NCBI GenBank assembly: GCA_963070105.1
Contig: OY718807.1
Location: 7,789,983-7,853,982, forward strand
DNA: 64,000 nucleotides
Direction: 5' to 3'
DNA from: Litomosoides sigmodontis
Taxonomy: Eukaryota; Nematoda; Chromadorea; Rhabditida; Onchocercidae
The position numbers and the translations under genes are program-made. A model generated the notes under the pieces. That model saw only the letters and a program-made list of their open reading frames with translations, was not told where the DNA came from and ran no database searches. Positions 24,730 to 36,384 of this stretch are shown here, piece after piece; position 1 is the first letter of the stretch; each line of letters opens with the position of its first letter.

Positions 24730-27700
24730 TTAGCTTAACAAAGCAATGGATTCCGCCAAAGACAGCAACTTTTCACCATCAATTGGTTGTTTTAACAATG
24801 CCTAAAAAATGGATTATACAGCAAACTTGTTACTCCAAGATCCTCAGCACCACAGAAGTTGCATATATTATTTCAAATAATTCAACACTACAGTATTAAT
24901 ACTGAAAATACAGTTTAAGATGTACTGGGACAGTTGTTATAAACTTAACTATCGAATAAAAAGTTAAAAAAAGTAATTACCTGATATTTCGTTGGTTCAG
25001 GAAGTGCGGAAAGGACTACCTTGACAAGAGCACACATTGAAATAACTTGTTCTATTGCAGCATTTGAACCATCATTGGTGGAATCCCAGTATAGAAGAAG
25101 CGATGGACATGGACCATCAATAAAACGTGGCTCTCGTGCCAGTCTTAGGCGCTATAATATTGAAAAATAAAGAAAATATGTAAGCATCACTGATACTTAG
25201 TGTCAATGTATTGGATCACATTCAATCAACCACTCATATAATGTTACGGCATTCCTCTATAATAGTGTAGCTAGAAAAAAGTAAGAAAAACAATAATACT
25301 ATGCTTGATGTTTAGGAAAGACCAGTTTTTGCATCTTTTGTTACTTTTCCTTAACAAAATGATCAAGATATTTGGAATTTACGTACCTATAAATACCACT
25401 CTTACATAACTATTTAAACTAAGATACACTCTAGACACAATAGTAGCTGTATTTTTTCGTAATTTATTTCACAGAGAAGGAAAAAAAAAACATACGCTAG
25501 TATAAACGCGTTTTACAATACCATACTTTACAACTAGAACATCAAAAGAAGCATCGAGTACTTGTATTACCACAGCATTTTCCGTTAGTGGTCCACACTC
25601 CTAAAACTTATGCTTAAAACGAATAAAGGAAGGACTAAACCTCTCTATTATATTATCCATTCTGAAAAGAAGGAAGACGGTAATGAAAGAAAAACCAAAC
25701 AAACCTTAACGTAAACACCAAAGAACATATCATCGCTTGCTTCTGATACTGTTCTTGAAGATAACTTTCTATCATTGCAGTGACTTGCTATAGTTTGGAT
25801 CTCTTTTACAGTCAAACTTGGTGCTGGAGAGTAACCGAGTGCTGCTGACAAAAAACGATGCACCTAAAATATTGTTTCCCATCCATATGAGAATAAAAAT
25901 TCAACACAGACTTAGACTATTTTGTAAATATAATTTCCGAAGACGTTTAGATTTACAAAACTTAGTCAAACAATTAGTAAGCACTGTATCACAAGTAAGC
26001 ATGTCAAACAACTTTGCTCAGATTTTAGAAATTTGATTTTACATTATTTAACCGATAAACTGTGTGCATATTGGTTACAATCATTAGCGAACCATAATAT
26101 CGGCATATCGGCGTATCGGTGAAGTGAAATGCGTATAAAGCGGCACCGAGAGTGCATAATGTGCATAGTCAGATCGTCTTTTCAATGAACCAACACAGAA
26201 ATATAACGCCAGTTGCATCGATTTCATCAGCAAATGCGTCAGCACCTAAAAACAACGGTTGAGTTTAAAATCCATGTAGTTTGATCAAGTCCGATACACT
26301 TTATTTATAATAAAATACAGAAGGCGGATGCTACTTTCTTTAATCTCTATTTATTCAATCATACACCAATGTATTACCTGAACAGTGGCTCGATTTAATT
26401 CAACGCCTCCCTCATACTTTTGCAAGCTCGAAGAAATAGTTTTACTCGAGGAACCATCCAATGCGAAGCCGATCTTTTCACACTTCTCCAAAATATCGCG
26501 TAGCACCTGAGGAAGAATACATTCTCAGAAGAATTTAGAAACGCCGACAATGACCTTAAAACAAAGTCTAACAACTTTTTTTTATAAATTTTAATAAAAA
26601 ATGCGAGAAATCTATGCCTTTATTTTTGGAGACGGATGTCGCCGTAAAAGTGCAGTCTTCGGAAATGCTGACTCAATTTTCCGAGCCACGGCTATATTTG
26701 CTAACAGCATGAATTCTTCCACAAGAGAATTAGCTTCTTTACGCTATAACATAGTAATTTAAATAACAATTTAACTTGAATAAAAAAAAATTGGAGCCGC
26801 TTAATTTATGTAAATACAAAAAAAAACTGCTATGGAACTTACTTCATCAAGATAAAGACCACTAGGCATTCCCGATGTTTCATCTAGTGTGAATCTTAGT
26901 TTGGGTACATCAAGATAGAGAGATCCATTTTCAAACCGTTTCTTTTTCAGTATGAGTGCAATCTGCAAGACTGTATAATAACACAGGTACAATTCCGACT
27001 CTTAGGTCACCTATGTGAGACACTGCAAATCAATTTGTTGGAAGCAAGATCACAATGTGAGATTTAATTATTTCTCTCGCCGTTAAAAATGACTCAGAAA
27101 CAATGTCACTCAAATTGTAACCAAAAGCATTCCAAAAGGATACCTTATGCAAGCAAAGCACTCCTTCTTTTACTTGATCAAATTTTTTGCCATTAAAAAT
27201 ATCCGGCAACTCGGAAGGAACAAAATCTTTTTCTGGATGAACAATGAAATTCTAAATAATGATACATAATATAATAGTATTAAGGAGAGTAAAGCAATAA
27301 TTAAAACAATAAAAAAAATCAGAATGAAACAATCTACCCACCTGTGCATGTTCATAGGATAATTTGCAACAAGACCGAATAACTGTACGTCCAAACCATT
27401 CATCAAATATTTCACCTTGGTCATTAACTTTCCACACCACCGAAAATGTTAGACGATCGACGTCAGGGTTTAATGAACACAATTCTTCACAAAGTATTTG
27501 GGGCAGCATTGGAATCACCTGAAAATCTCAGACAGGCATCTAAATGCAAAGACAGTCAAAGTAGATAAAACGAAATTAAATGGACTAACTTTGTGAACGA
27601 GATAAACCGATGTGCCACGGCTAAAGGCCCAACTATCAAGTTCAGTGCCGAATTGCACGAAATGAGAGACATCAGCTATGTGAACACCAACCTGAAATTG

Positions 27701-30700
27701 TAACAACGTTTTTTCCTCCCACTACATAGCATACAAATTTGCGGGAGTTTCTATGCCTTACCTCCCAACCAGGATTACCAGCTCCATCACAATCCGAAAT
27801 TGGTTTTATGTGAAGAGCATCATCCAAATCTCGTGCCGTACTTGGGTCGATTGTGAACACAGTTTCAGTTCGAAAATCCTTGCGATACTTGAATTCTTTC
27901 TGAAAAACAAGCAATCTTCCATTGCATATATGTGTCGAATAGGAAATAAAATTAATGAGAGCAGTTCCCGTCATGAATTAGGTCTATTAAATCAACTTTA
28001 TCAATTTGGTATTTAAAGAAAAAGAACTTCATCAATTTTCCATTCCACTGCCTCGGTAATTGGAAGTGACGAAAGCGCAGCTTGTGAAAACTCCCGAGTA
28101 TCAATATCATTCGCTAACAGCAAACCTTCTGTTTCCGCTTCTACATCGCCCGCCATACCAAGGCTCTTGTACAACTTCCTAAACAAATCACTGATGTATG
28201 AAGCAGAATATTTCTTTAGACCAGTACCAATAGTAAACGAAAATTCACCCTCGTGCAAACTGCGCTGTTGCTTGCCACTCTACCATTCGTGCCACATAGA
28301 TAAACTTAGCGAAATCTTGTGGGCGGTCAAAGAAAGTAATGGGAGTTTGCTCTGCTGGTATAATCATTCGTGGCATTCGTGAATCGCCCGGTGAGAAAAG
28401 TGCCCAATTACGATTCCCGTCTGCCATCATTTTTAGCATGCCTACAGCAGCTCGGCAATTTTTTTGCTCGATGATGAAAACCACCTGAAAAAAATTCTCC
28501 CTGAACAAGTATGAAATCTTGGTTATTTAATATCTATAATTTAAATGAGGTATGCCGCACCGATACTAACTGACCAAGAAAACCAATTACATATACCGTT
28601 GGTTATGCAAAGTTTAGATTAACCTCGGCGGTTTTTTGAAGACACATGTCGGGAATTCCCCAGTCTTCATCCGGCATATCTGATAAAATTCGGTAATTTG
28701 AACGCCGTTGTACAGATCCACCTGGGCCAATACCGTTACGCCGCGCTGTTAACGTAGCTAATCCCAAACTTGAAGCGGAAGTACCACATGCCGACATCCC
28801 ATATTGCGAGAGAGCTCTTAAAATATATTCGATAGCTGTCTTTTTTAATGCTGGTGGAGCAACTAAATAAAAAATTTTCTGCATACATCGGTGAATCAGT
28901 TCGTTTTACGATAGCGAGTTTGGTTATAGTGCTCAGAATAGCCGAGTCGATACCATCGTCGTCTACATCTCGCTTACGACGTTCCAACTCAACCTAGAAT
29001 AAAACAAAACTAATAATTTTCAATATAAAAGTTGCTATGAATAACAGAAAGGAACTCGAAATTTTAACTCTAAAAATAACCTTTGCAGCAATACACAGCA
29101 TTTGTTCGCGACTGTATCGTCGATTCTTTGTAACGGGTACATCTTCTTTCAACTTCTCACTCGAAATGCGCTTGTCGACGGGTATGGGCAACTTAAAGAC
29201 GACATTTTTAAATTTAAAACCACGACATATCGAATGGAATGAACTTTTGATAATTTAGAACTTTCACCAAAAAAAGAAAAATAATTTACATCAAGAAGTT
29301 CAGCTGGTGACAGTTCTACTTCGTAATCGCTACGTTTAATTGGTGGAATAGTCAATGGCTGACCATTGTCATCCACTCGAGCTTTCAGATTCCCGGCACG
29401 CCATGCTTCATACAATGCATCACGAACCTTAACATTATCAATCATGAGAATATACAGAACAAGAAGATATAAATGTAAAGCCGAAGGTCGATGTACAGCT
29501 TACAACCCAACAGTTCCTGTCCTTGATACGGACAACGACAACATCACCATGAAGCGCGCGATTACGATCATGAACTCCAAGAATCAAGATATCCTGTTGG
29601 TCGTCGCCCATAGGGTTATCCACAAACGATTCCTCATAGTTACGCTGATTAACACGCAAAACACCCTTAATTGAGCCTAATGAAATAAAATTTTCTCACG
29701 TTTTTTTAGTAATCGTAATTGGAAACAGGAAAAATGTAAATGAACGGAAGACATAAGAAGAATAAAAAGTAAACATACCTTGAAGAGATCTCCATTAGCT
29801 AGTCCACGATTCACCGCATCCAGGCTCATGTAAGGCATAAAATACGGTTTACGAGTTTTCTGATTCTGCTGCATGTTTCGCTGGTGATTATTCCCATTAC
29901 CAGGCGTAGCATTGCCCTGTATATGTATATGTGAGCTGTTGAGATGTTGAGGATGTCCAGAAGCACCAAAACCACTGTTTTTATTGCCTGTAAATGATGC
30001 AAGTATCTACACATATTTCCGTATTTACAAACAAAGTATAACAGTGAAATAATCTTTAAAAAAAAATGATGGCTAAATCAACAACTAACCCACACCTGAA
30101 AATCTTTTACAATTTGCAACAATTTAATATAAAATTTAACAATGAGAAATAATACGGACATCCACTATTACGTATCTGTCCGTTTGACGCCATCATCACA
30201 TCACATAATAATGGAGGCAACGAGTAGACCAATGAAATTGAAACTTTCAACAAACCAAGTGCTACAGCACTATAGCGTACTGATCAAAAGTTTTCCGTTG
30301 CTTCACTTCATACTTGGATGGGTTGGATGGGTAATGAGGCTCATATTTATTTAAAAAAGAAAAGAACAAGCGGATCATGCTGCAATTGTCATTCTCTTCC
30401 CCGTCACTACCAGCAGCAGGCCACTCACAGAGAGGGAGAGAGAGCTAGTGAAACAAATTCAAATATCATTTCACAAGCCAATTTTACGATAGCTTAATGC
30501 CATTCAAAATTCGACGATAAATCACCAATGATTACACCGAAATATGACAATACTGACCAACTGTTAAACATTCGGAGATAATGACCATAGCGTATTGAGG
30601 CTAAAGGTCCCGCTCTCTGCAACCGTCCGGACTCGAACCAGCGACCGAAGGATGCCGGCTTACGTTCTACAGTCCTCCGCTCAACCAACCGAGCTATGGT

Positions 30701-32136
30701 TGATCTCACCAACGATGAAATTTATTGTTTCGGTAACTTCTAATAATTCTTGTATACTCTGCCAAAATTCTAGCTGCTACAAAGGTGAGAGGAAATGTTG
30801 TCATATCACTGACAACACTTTTCTGTATTCTTTCAACAGGTTGTTCAAAATTTAATTAAAGTAATTAGCATAATTAATACTTTGTCTTTGAGTACCCGAA
30901 CGATGGGTAAAGATACCATGCCGCGATGGTGCGGGCGTCGCTGGTCGTTGCATTCCGCTTGAAATCAATGGATACATCGGAGAAAGTGGTGGCAATAACC
31001 GAATCAATTCTAGTGCTGGTAAGTGAATTGCATTTCGGGGCACCGCTACTCCGTTATTGCCTCCTTAAACACACATGTATAATGTGCTGCCAAAACCTAA
31101 GTACAAGACTAATCGAAATATTCGCGAATTATTCATTAATGCCATTCTCAACTCTCAACAGTTTCGCAATTCAAAATATTTGCTCGCACCTAGTGCAATG
31201 CATCTTTTAACAATATTTCCTCAAATCCGGCAAAGCAGTTTTTTTTTTAATTTAAATGCAGCAACTATACCAGCAGAATTGTGTCCGGGAGGTAAGGGTG
31301 GCAACTGTGTGCCGGAATGAGCAATTGCGGCTGCTTTCATCGCCTTTTCAAATATACATGTGGGAAGAGTTGATGGATATGGACGACGATCTGCTTCGTG
31401 AGCTGTAAAGGAAACAGAAAAAGTATCAGAGGATTTTTTGCTAGTCTCTTAACTGCTTTTATTTTCTCTCGAAAAACTGAATAGATGAACACACCATTGT
31501 TTGCACTATTTTATTGAATAAATAACTAAACAAGTTACTTATTGAGACAAGTCCTGGTGGTAGTGGCGGAATCTTCCATCCTGCAACATCAAGAAGAGTG
31601 GCGGGATCGATCGATATTCCCTGATTTGATGTTCCAGTCACCGGTGGGGCACCGTTACGGTAGTTATTACTGCGCTCAGCAGTCATTACCGACCCGTTTC
31701 GATCTTTCTTTCGTTTTTTCCTATCAGCGTTTTTATCACCACATCCCATTAATTCCGAAACAGTGATCTTCCCTGTTCGCACGCCCTAAAGTAATAAAAG
31801 TTTATTTTAATATTACAAGTTTGTGTCAAATTCAAATTCACAAATTGTTCTAAACACATTACTCATCCTCATACTACGCAAATCCATATCGGATTCAAAG
31901 ACGTAAACTATGAAATGTGATAGTTCGCTACTACTTACTACAACCATAACCGAATAACTTACTGTTGAAGAAGTAACTCGTCCGCGACGCTGAATTTCAT
32001 CCAATAACGCAAGCTCTTCCACGCTCAGGGATACACGTGCCCCTTCCTTGCTACCATTCAATTCATTGAAGCTCACAGTTCTTGAGGGTGATGTATCTCG
32101 AGCTATTGGTACAGTGCACTTTTTGTTGGATGACAT
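24730..32136 (-). CDS. disl-2: DIS3-like exonuclease 2 (DIS3L2), 3'-5' exoribonuclease
   Basis: DIS3L2 degrades 3'-oligouridylated RNA in the cytoplasm, independent of the exosome. The N-terminal region from 32136 to about 29890 is low-complexity and Pro/Asn-rich. Then come cold-shock domains: [52 protein letters not shown], and later [18 protein letters not shown] and [15 protein letters not shown]. The RNB domain follows, with [17 protein letters not shown] (the four catalytic Asp context), [57 protein letters not shown] and [21 protein letters not shown]. The S1-like end has [16 protein letters not shown]. There is no PIN domain, which separates it from DIS3/Rrp44. The start at 32136 is provisional: the frame stays open upstream to 32313 through a Gln tract. 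An intron of 893 nt hosts a tRNA gene. Confidence 0.94.
30618..30703 (-). tRNA. tRNA-Tyr (GUA) with a 13-nt intron
   Basis: On the minus strand, the D arm GCTC..GAGC, the A box TAGCTCGGTTGG, the anticodon arm GAGGA-CTGTAGA-TCCTT with anticodon GTA (30668-30670), and the B box GGTTCGAGTCC are all visible. An intron AACGTAAGCCGGC (30654-30666) sits after position 37, the standard place in eukaryotic tRNA-Tyr. Without it the gene is 73 nt. The body is close to animal tRNA-Tyr, but three pairs are off: 1-72 (U-C), 7-66 (A-C) and 49-65 (G-A). It may be a functional divergent copy or a tRNA pseudogene. It lies in the same orientation inside a DIS3L2 intron (29988-30880). Confidence 0.82.
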
Positions 32137-33675
32137 GACTTTTCTGTATCGCTTAGCGTTGCCGCCTGTATGGCTACTGTCGCTACGATGTCGTTGTTGT
32201 TGTTGTTGTTCTCGTTGTTGACGAATTCTTCCTGCAGTTCTTTTGAACTCACGCATACAATACCAACAACAAGTAAGTGGAATGAAGTAATTCACATGCA
32301 TGCGCCTACGCAATTATCCATTAACTAATTCTCATTCATTATCAATCAAAATTTTCTTCCATTTTTGATAAGTAAAACGAGGATTACCATATAACCTTTC
32401 GAAATGCAACACCCTCCCGCCTTTTCCGGTATTTCAGCTGGATCTTCCACTTTTATGCACAAATGGTGTTTTATACCCGTTTTTCCGCTTTCTATACACT
32501 AAGCCTCCATCCTTTCTTATCTACACCTATCTTTGAAGTTTTGTATCGGAAACTTCAATTAATGATAAGTGCTACTAAAAAGTTTAGCATAAATATTGTA
32601 CTTCATCGTTCCTCTTAGACGAACAAGCCTTGTAAAGATGGTGACTACTTACTTAGCAGAGTAGTACTTCACAACACCATCGACGATTTCAAATTCTCAA
32701 GTTAATCTTCAGTTCACAATTATTTCAATGTCGGCCTTTTTTTCTAAGGCTTACAGATTACAGAGAAGTGGCTTATGCAATAAGACACGTATACACACAG
32801 TACCATACAAATTGGTTTTACACTCGATAATACGTGTGGAAGCCATGAATGTGAGTAATGTTATCGAAAATTGGTTGACTTACGGACGTGATAGGAATAA
32901 TACGAGCATTTAATGTAAGATAAAACACGCAAGTCTTCAAACAAGCATACAGACAAGTAACAATAAACAACAGCATAGCATAGAATTTTTGATCCCACAT
33001 AGAACAAACAAGGAACGCATGAAGTAAGTGCAGTGAAATGATCCATGTGATAGATACATGTGACGCGCATGCGTACGTGAACAATCACTAAGTCGATGAG
33101 CTATATCTCGAAGCAACAAGAACAACCGACCAGTCACTATCATCACAAACAAACGAATGGAATGTTTTTGTCTGAACGTCATGTCATGATCTTATGCTGT
33201 ATGCAAATTAAGTAGCGTACATGCATACTGCAACTGCAAAAATCCTGGAACATTCTGGAACCATACAGGAGGCCTACTGTATTGTTGTTCAGCCTGGTGG
33301 ATGAATGCCCTCCAAGACTATTGTATTCTCTATGTCACTAAGTCCGAGAGTGGAATGCATTCCTACATTGCCACATTATCGTTCTGGTCATAGCAGAAAA
33401 TATACTGTAGAATTACTGTATGTTGCATATTAGAATGCATTTCGAGACTACTGTATAAATTTTGAGCGAAATTTTGTAATTTCTCGTAGATACTTCTGAG
33501 TTACACGTGCTTACGTGCAAGCATGTACTTCACACAATTAACATTCATACGTATGTAATAATATTTTAGAACTAATCACATATATTTTGTGTTTTAGAAT
33601 ACTTTAATGCATTTTGCATGAACATACATGTGCAAGGCACATTTGAAGATTGAAAAGTTTGAAATTAGCAACAAG

Positions 33676-33712
<37 letters not shown>

Positions 33713-35209
33713 CGAACAAGTGATATCATACAACAACAGCTCAAAAATCAATCAAAGCTCTCATCGTTGAAAGTAATGGTCATTTCTCATCTTTACTTTA
33801 AAAAAAGATCAAATAATACCTACCTTCGTGTAGGAATCGTTTCGATTTTTTTCCTCAATGAGCACCTCACTTGCTATGCCGCTCACGGATGTTTCCAAAA
33901 ACCTAAAGAACTTTTTATTACGACGAAGAAAACGATTGCAATTATGCAAATTTGTTGGATATTGAAGTTGTTTTACCAGTCACTGTGGAAAAGAATGGTG
34001 AAAATGGTGATATAGGTTAGGCGCATGAGAGATCAGGGAAAAAAAACATTTAGATGAAAGAATTCTTGTAAATCAACAAAGAAAGTAAGCTTCAGCAGTC
34101 AAATTTCAACCATGTAAGCTTTCTACTTCAACGTATGCTTAACTACACTTTGTCTAGAACCTTCTGACACTTCCAATCCATTTTTCTGATTTTTTTCATA
34201 TGTGAATTTCTCTTCTTAATCATAAATTTGTTGAAATCAGACGATCGGTATTTTAAGTTAATTACTTACGTTATAGCACAATTAAATTTCAGTGCTACAA
34301 ATTCTCAGGTGCTTCCGAGAATTTTTCGGATCTGCAACCACGATACATTGCTAAATTTGTATTTTTGACAGGGATATACATAGGTATATCTTCAATTCAT
34401 ATCATACCATATCAGATATATATCATAGATATGATACGTACGCAATTTTCCTCAATTCCTATTGGCAACTCTAGCAACGCCATATTTCTGGCAATATTTT
34501 AAATGATGCTATAATAAATATTGCATTTCTTTGATCTGTTTACTTCCACACTCAGCTAGCTATTAATGCTAAATCGAGAACAATGCGTAAATGGTTTAGT
34601 TTTCGTAACTGAATATGAGATTAGTTTTCCTTATGCCAAGCTTACCTTCCAGAGTTATACTTATTTATTAGGTCAAAGAAAACTTCAATTGTTACCATGT
34701 ACATCAAACAGTAGTGACGTGACCTACTCGACCCCTTTATTTATCTCTACCCTATCCTAGAAGCTATCTAAGAAATTGTTGCAAAGCACACATATATTTC
34801 ACCTGTTCAGCTATTACCATCAATTCTTTCCTACTTAAACATTTCGACAAACTGTCAGCTTCCACATATAATATGTATCCTCTTTTCAAACTCTCGATTG
34901 GAGGAGTTGCAGTGAATATTGTGAATATTTTGTGAGAAAGGGACGATTTCAGAAATTATTACACAAACAAATCACTTATTTTTCAACAATATCGATTAAC
35001 GGTACAAGGAATATAAAGTTAAACTTAACAAAACGAAAAAAAAATGCAGCATTTAAACCTGAGATTAAAGGATATAAAACTCCGTAACAAAGGAACCTTA
35101 AATTCCAATGCTAAAAACATTTTTTCCAACTCAAGAATAAATTCCAGCAGAAAACGGAAATGTGTAAACAGAGTAAAGTCAAGACAACTATTAGTCGACA
35201 AAACCACAA
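32137..35209. other. 3.1 kb intergenic region LSM2 to DIS3L2
   Basis: This should contain the DIS3L2 promoter and the LSM2 3' UTR. It has a (TC)n tract at 33679-33707, a perfect three-box heat-shock-element-like sequence at 33248-33260, and an AT-rich palindromic patch near 34400-34440 built from ATATCAT/ATGATAT units. No coding exon was recognised. Confidence 0.5.
33679..33707. repeat. (TC)n microsatellite
   Basis: About 14 uninterrupted TC units, ending in TGTC. It lies in the intergenic region between LSM2 and DIS3L2. Confidence 0.95.
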
Positions 35210-35787
35210 TCAGGTAGTGGTGGATCTCTTGGCTTGCATAACTTCTTTTCGGCTTGCATCTTGTAGCAATTGAGTATCTATTTGATCAGCAGGCAGTTGC
35301 ACATACCGTACTACAGATCCGCGAATAAAGCAGTTTTTGACGGAAAGCATATGTGGGTACCGCTCTGAATCGGTTACTGAGATATCCGTCAGTTTCATGT
35401 TTAGGTACTGATCCACAGAATGTAGGGTACCGCAAATACTGCAACAAAAATTATACACCTTTTACTTAATTCAAGAAGAATACAGAAGTGCATAGAGAAA
35501 ATAATGCAAAGAAAGCCTCCTCACGTGATGACATCTGCAACAACCAGGTATTTTCCAGCCTTCAAAAAAAAATAATTACAACATCAGAAAGCAAAATGAA
35601 GCGATATACGACAATTTCAAAACAAACCTCAAATCATTCTTCAGTTCCACCACCACGTCTTTTCCGACTAGTGATTTGAAAAATGAATAAAACAGCTGCA
35701 AAATAAATCTTACAATTACAACATACTTTCTTTCCATAAGAGCTTTAAAAAAGATCTTTTTCTTTTACTATGAAAAAAACTTACCAT
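35210..35787 (-). CDS. lsm-2: LSM2, U6 snRNA-associated Sm-like protein
   Basis: LSM2 is a subunit of the LSM2-8 ring that binds the U6 snRNA 3' end and of the LSM1-7 ring in mRNA decay. Exons 35785-35787, 35628-35695 and 35210-35438 join to exactly 100 codons (99 residues). The first coding exon is just the ATG, followed at once by GTAAGT. Then LFYSFFKSLVGKDVVVELKN, ICGTLHSVDQYLNMKLTDIS (Sm1 motif), YPHMLSVKNCFIRGSVVRYV (Sm2 motif) and LPADQIDTQLLQDASRKEV follow human LSM2 almost residue for residue. The only visible difference is a short C-terminal tail ending STTT. It lies 600 bases downstream of TSEN34 on the same strand. Confidence 0.96.
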
Positions 35788-36384
35788 TTCAATGAATTGC
35801 TGGAACTAATACATGTTATGCAAAAACTAATCCTGAAATGGAAAATTAAGAACGCTTACATTTTGATAATAGAAACAGAATACACAGATCACGTCCCTTT
35901 CCTCTTTTCATCTCATAGCAAGTAAATAAATAGTTACTTCATGTTCTTTCGAAAAAATAAAAAAAAAATGATGAAGTCAAATATATATTCTTCTATTATG
36001 ACCGAAAAATTGATATCATTAGAAATACGTGCTCAATTCCAGATTATTACTGAACAAAACATTTCGAAGAAGGCCAAATTTTGCAGTTTTACTTAGCTCT
36101 TGTACTTACAAACAAGTGGATGCAAGACATCACATTTATGATAAAAAACAGGAAAAACAATGAAACAACAAGTTTGGAAAAACATAGAAATTGGTTAAAA
36201 ATATTTAAAATACAACGCTCCTGTGGGAACAGGGAAGGAGAGATGCACAAAATTTGAATTACCGCTGTGCACACAAGAATGTGCTAATCTTCAAATTTTA
36301 CTTTTCCCCTTATCTCGAATATCACATGATTCACTAATTGGAATGTGGTAGTTTATGTTTTATCAAAATTCATAGTCAACGCTG
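35788..36384. other. Intergenic gap TSEN34 to LSM2
   Basis: A 597-base gap between same-strand genes, AT-rich. It should contain the TSEN34 3' UTR and the LSM2 5' UTR. No other gene was recognised. Confidence 0.5.
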
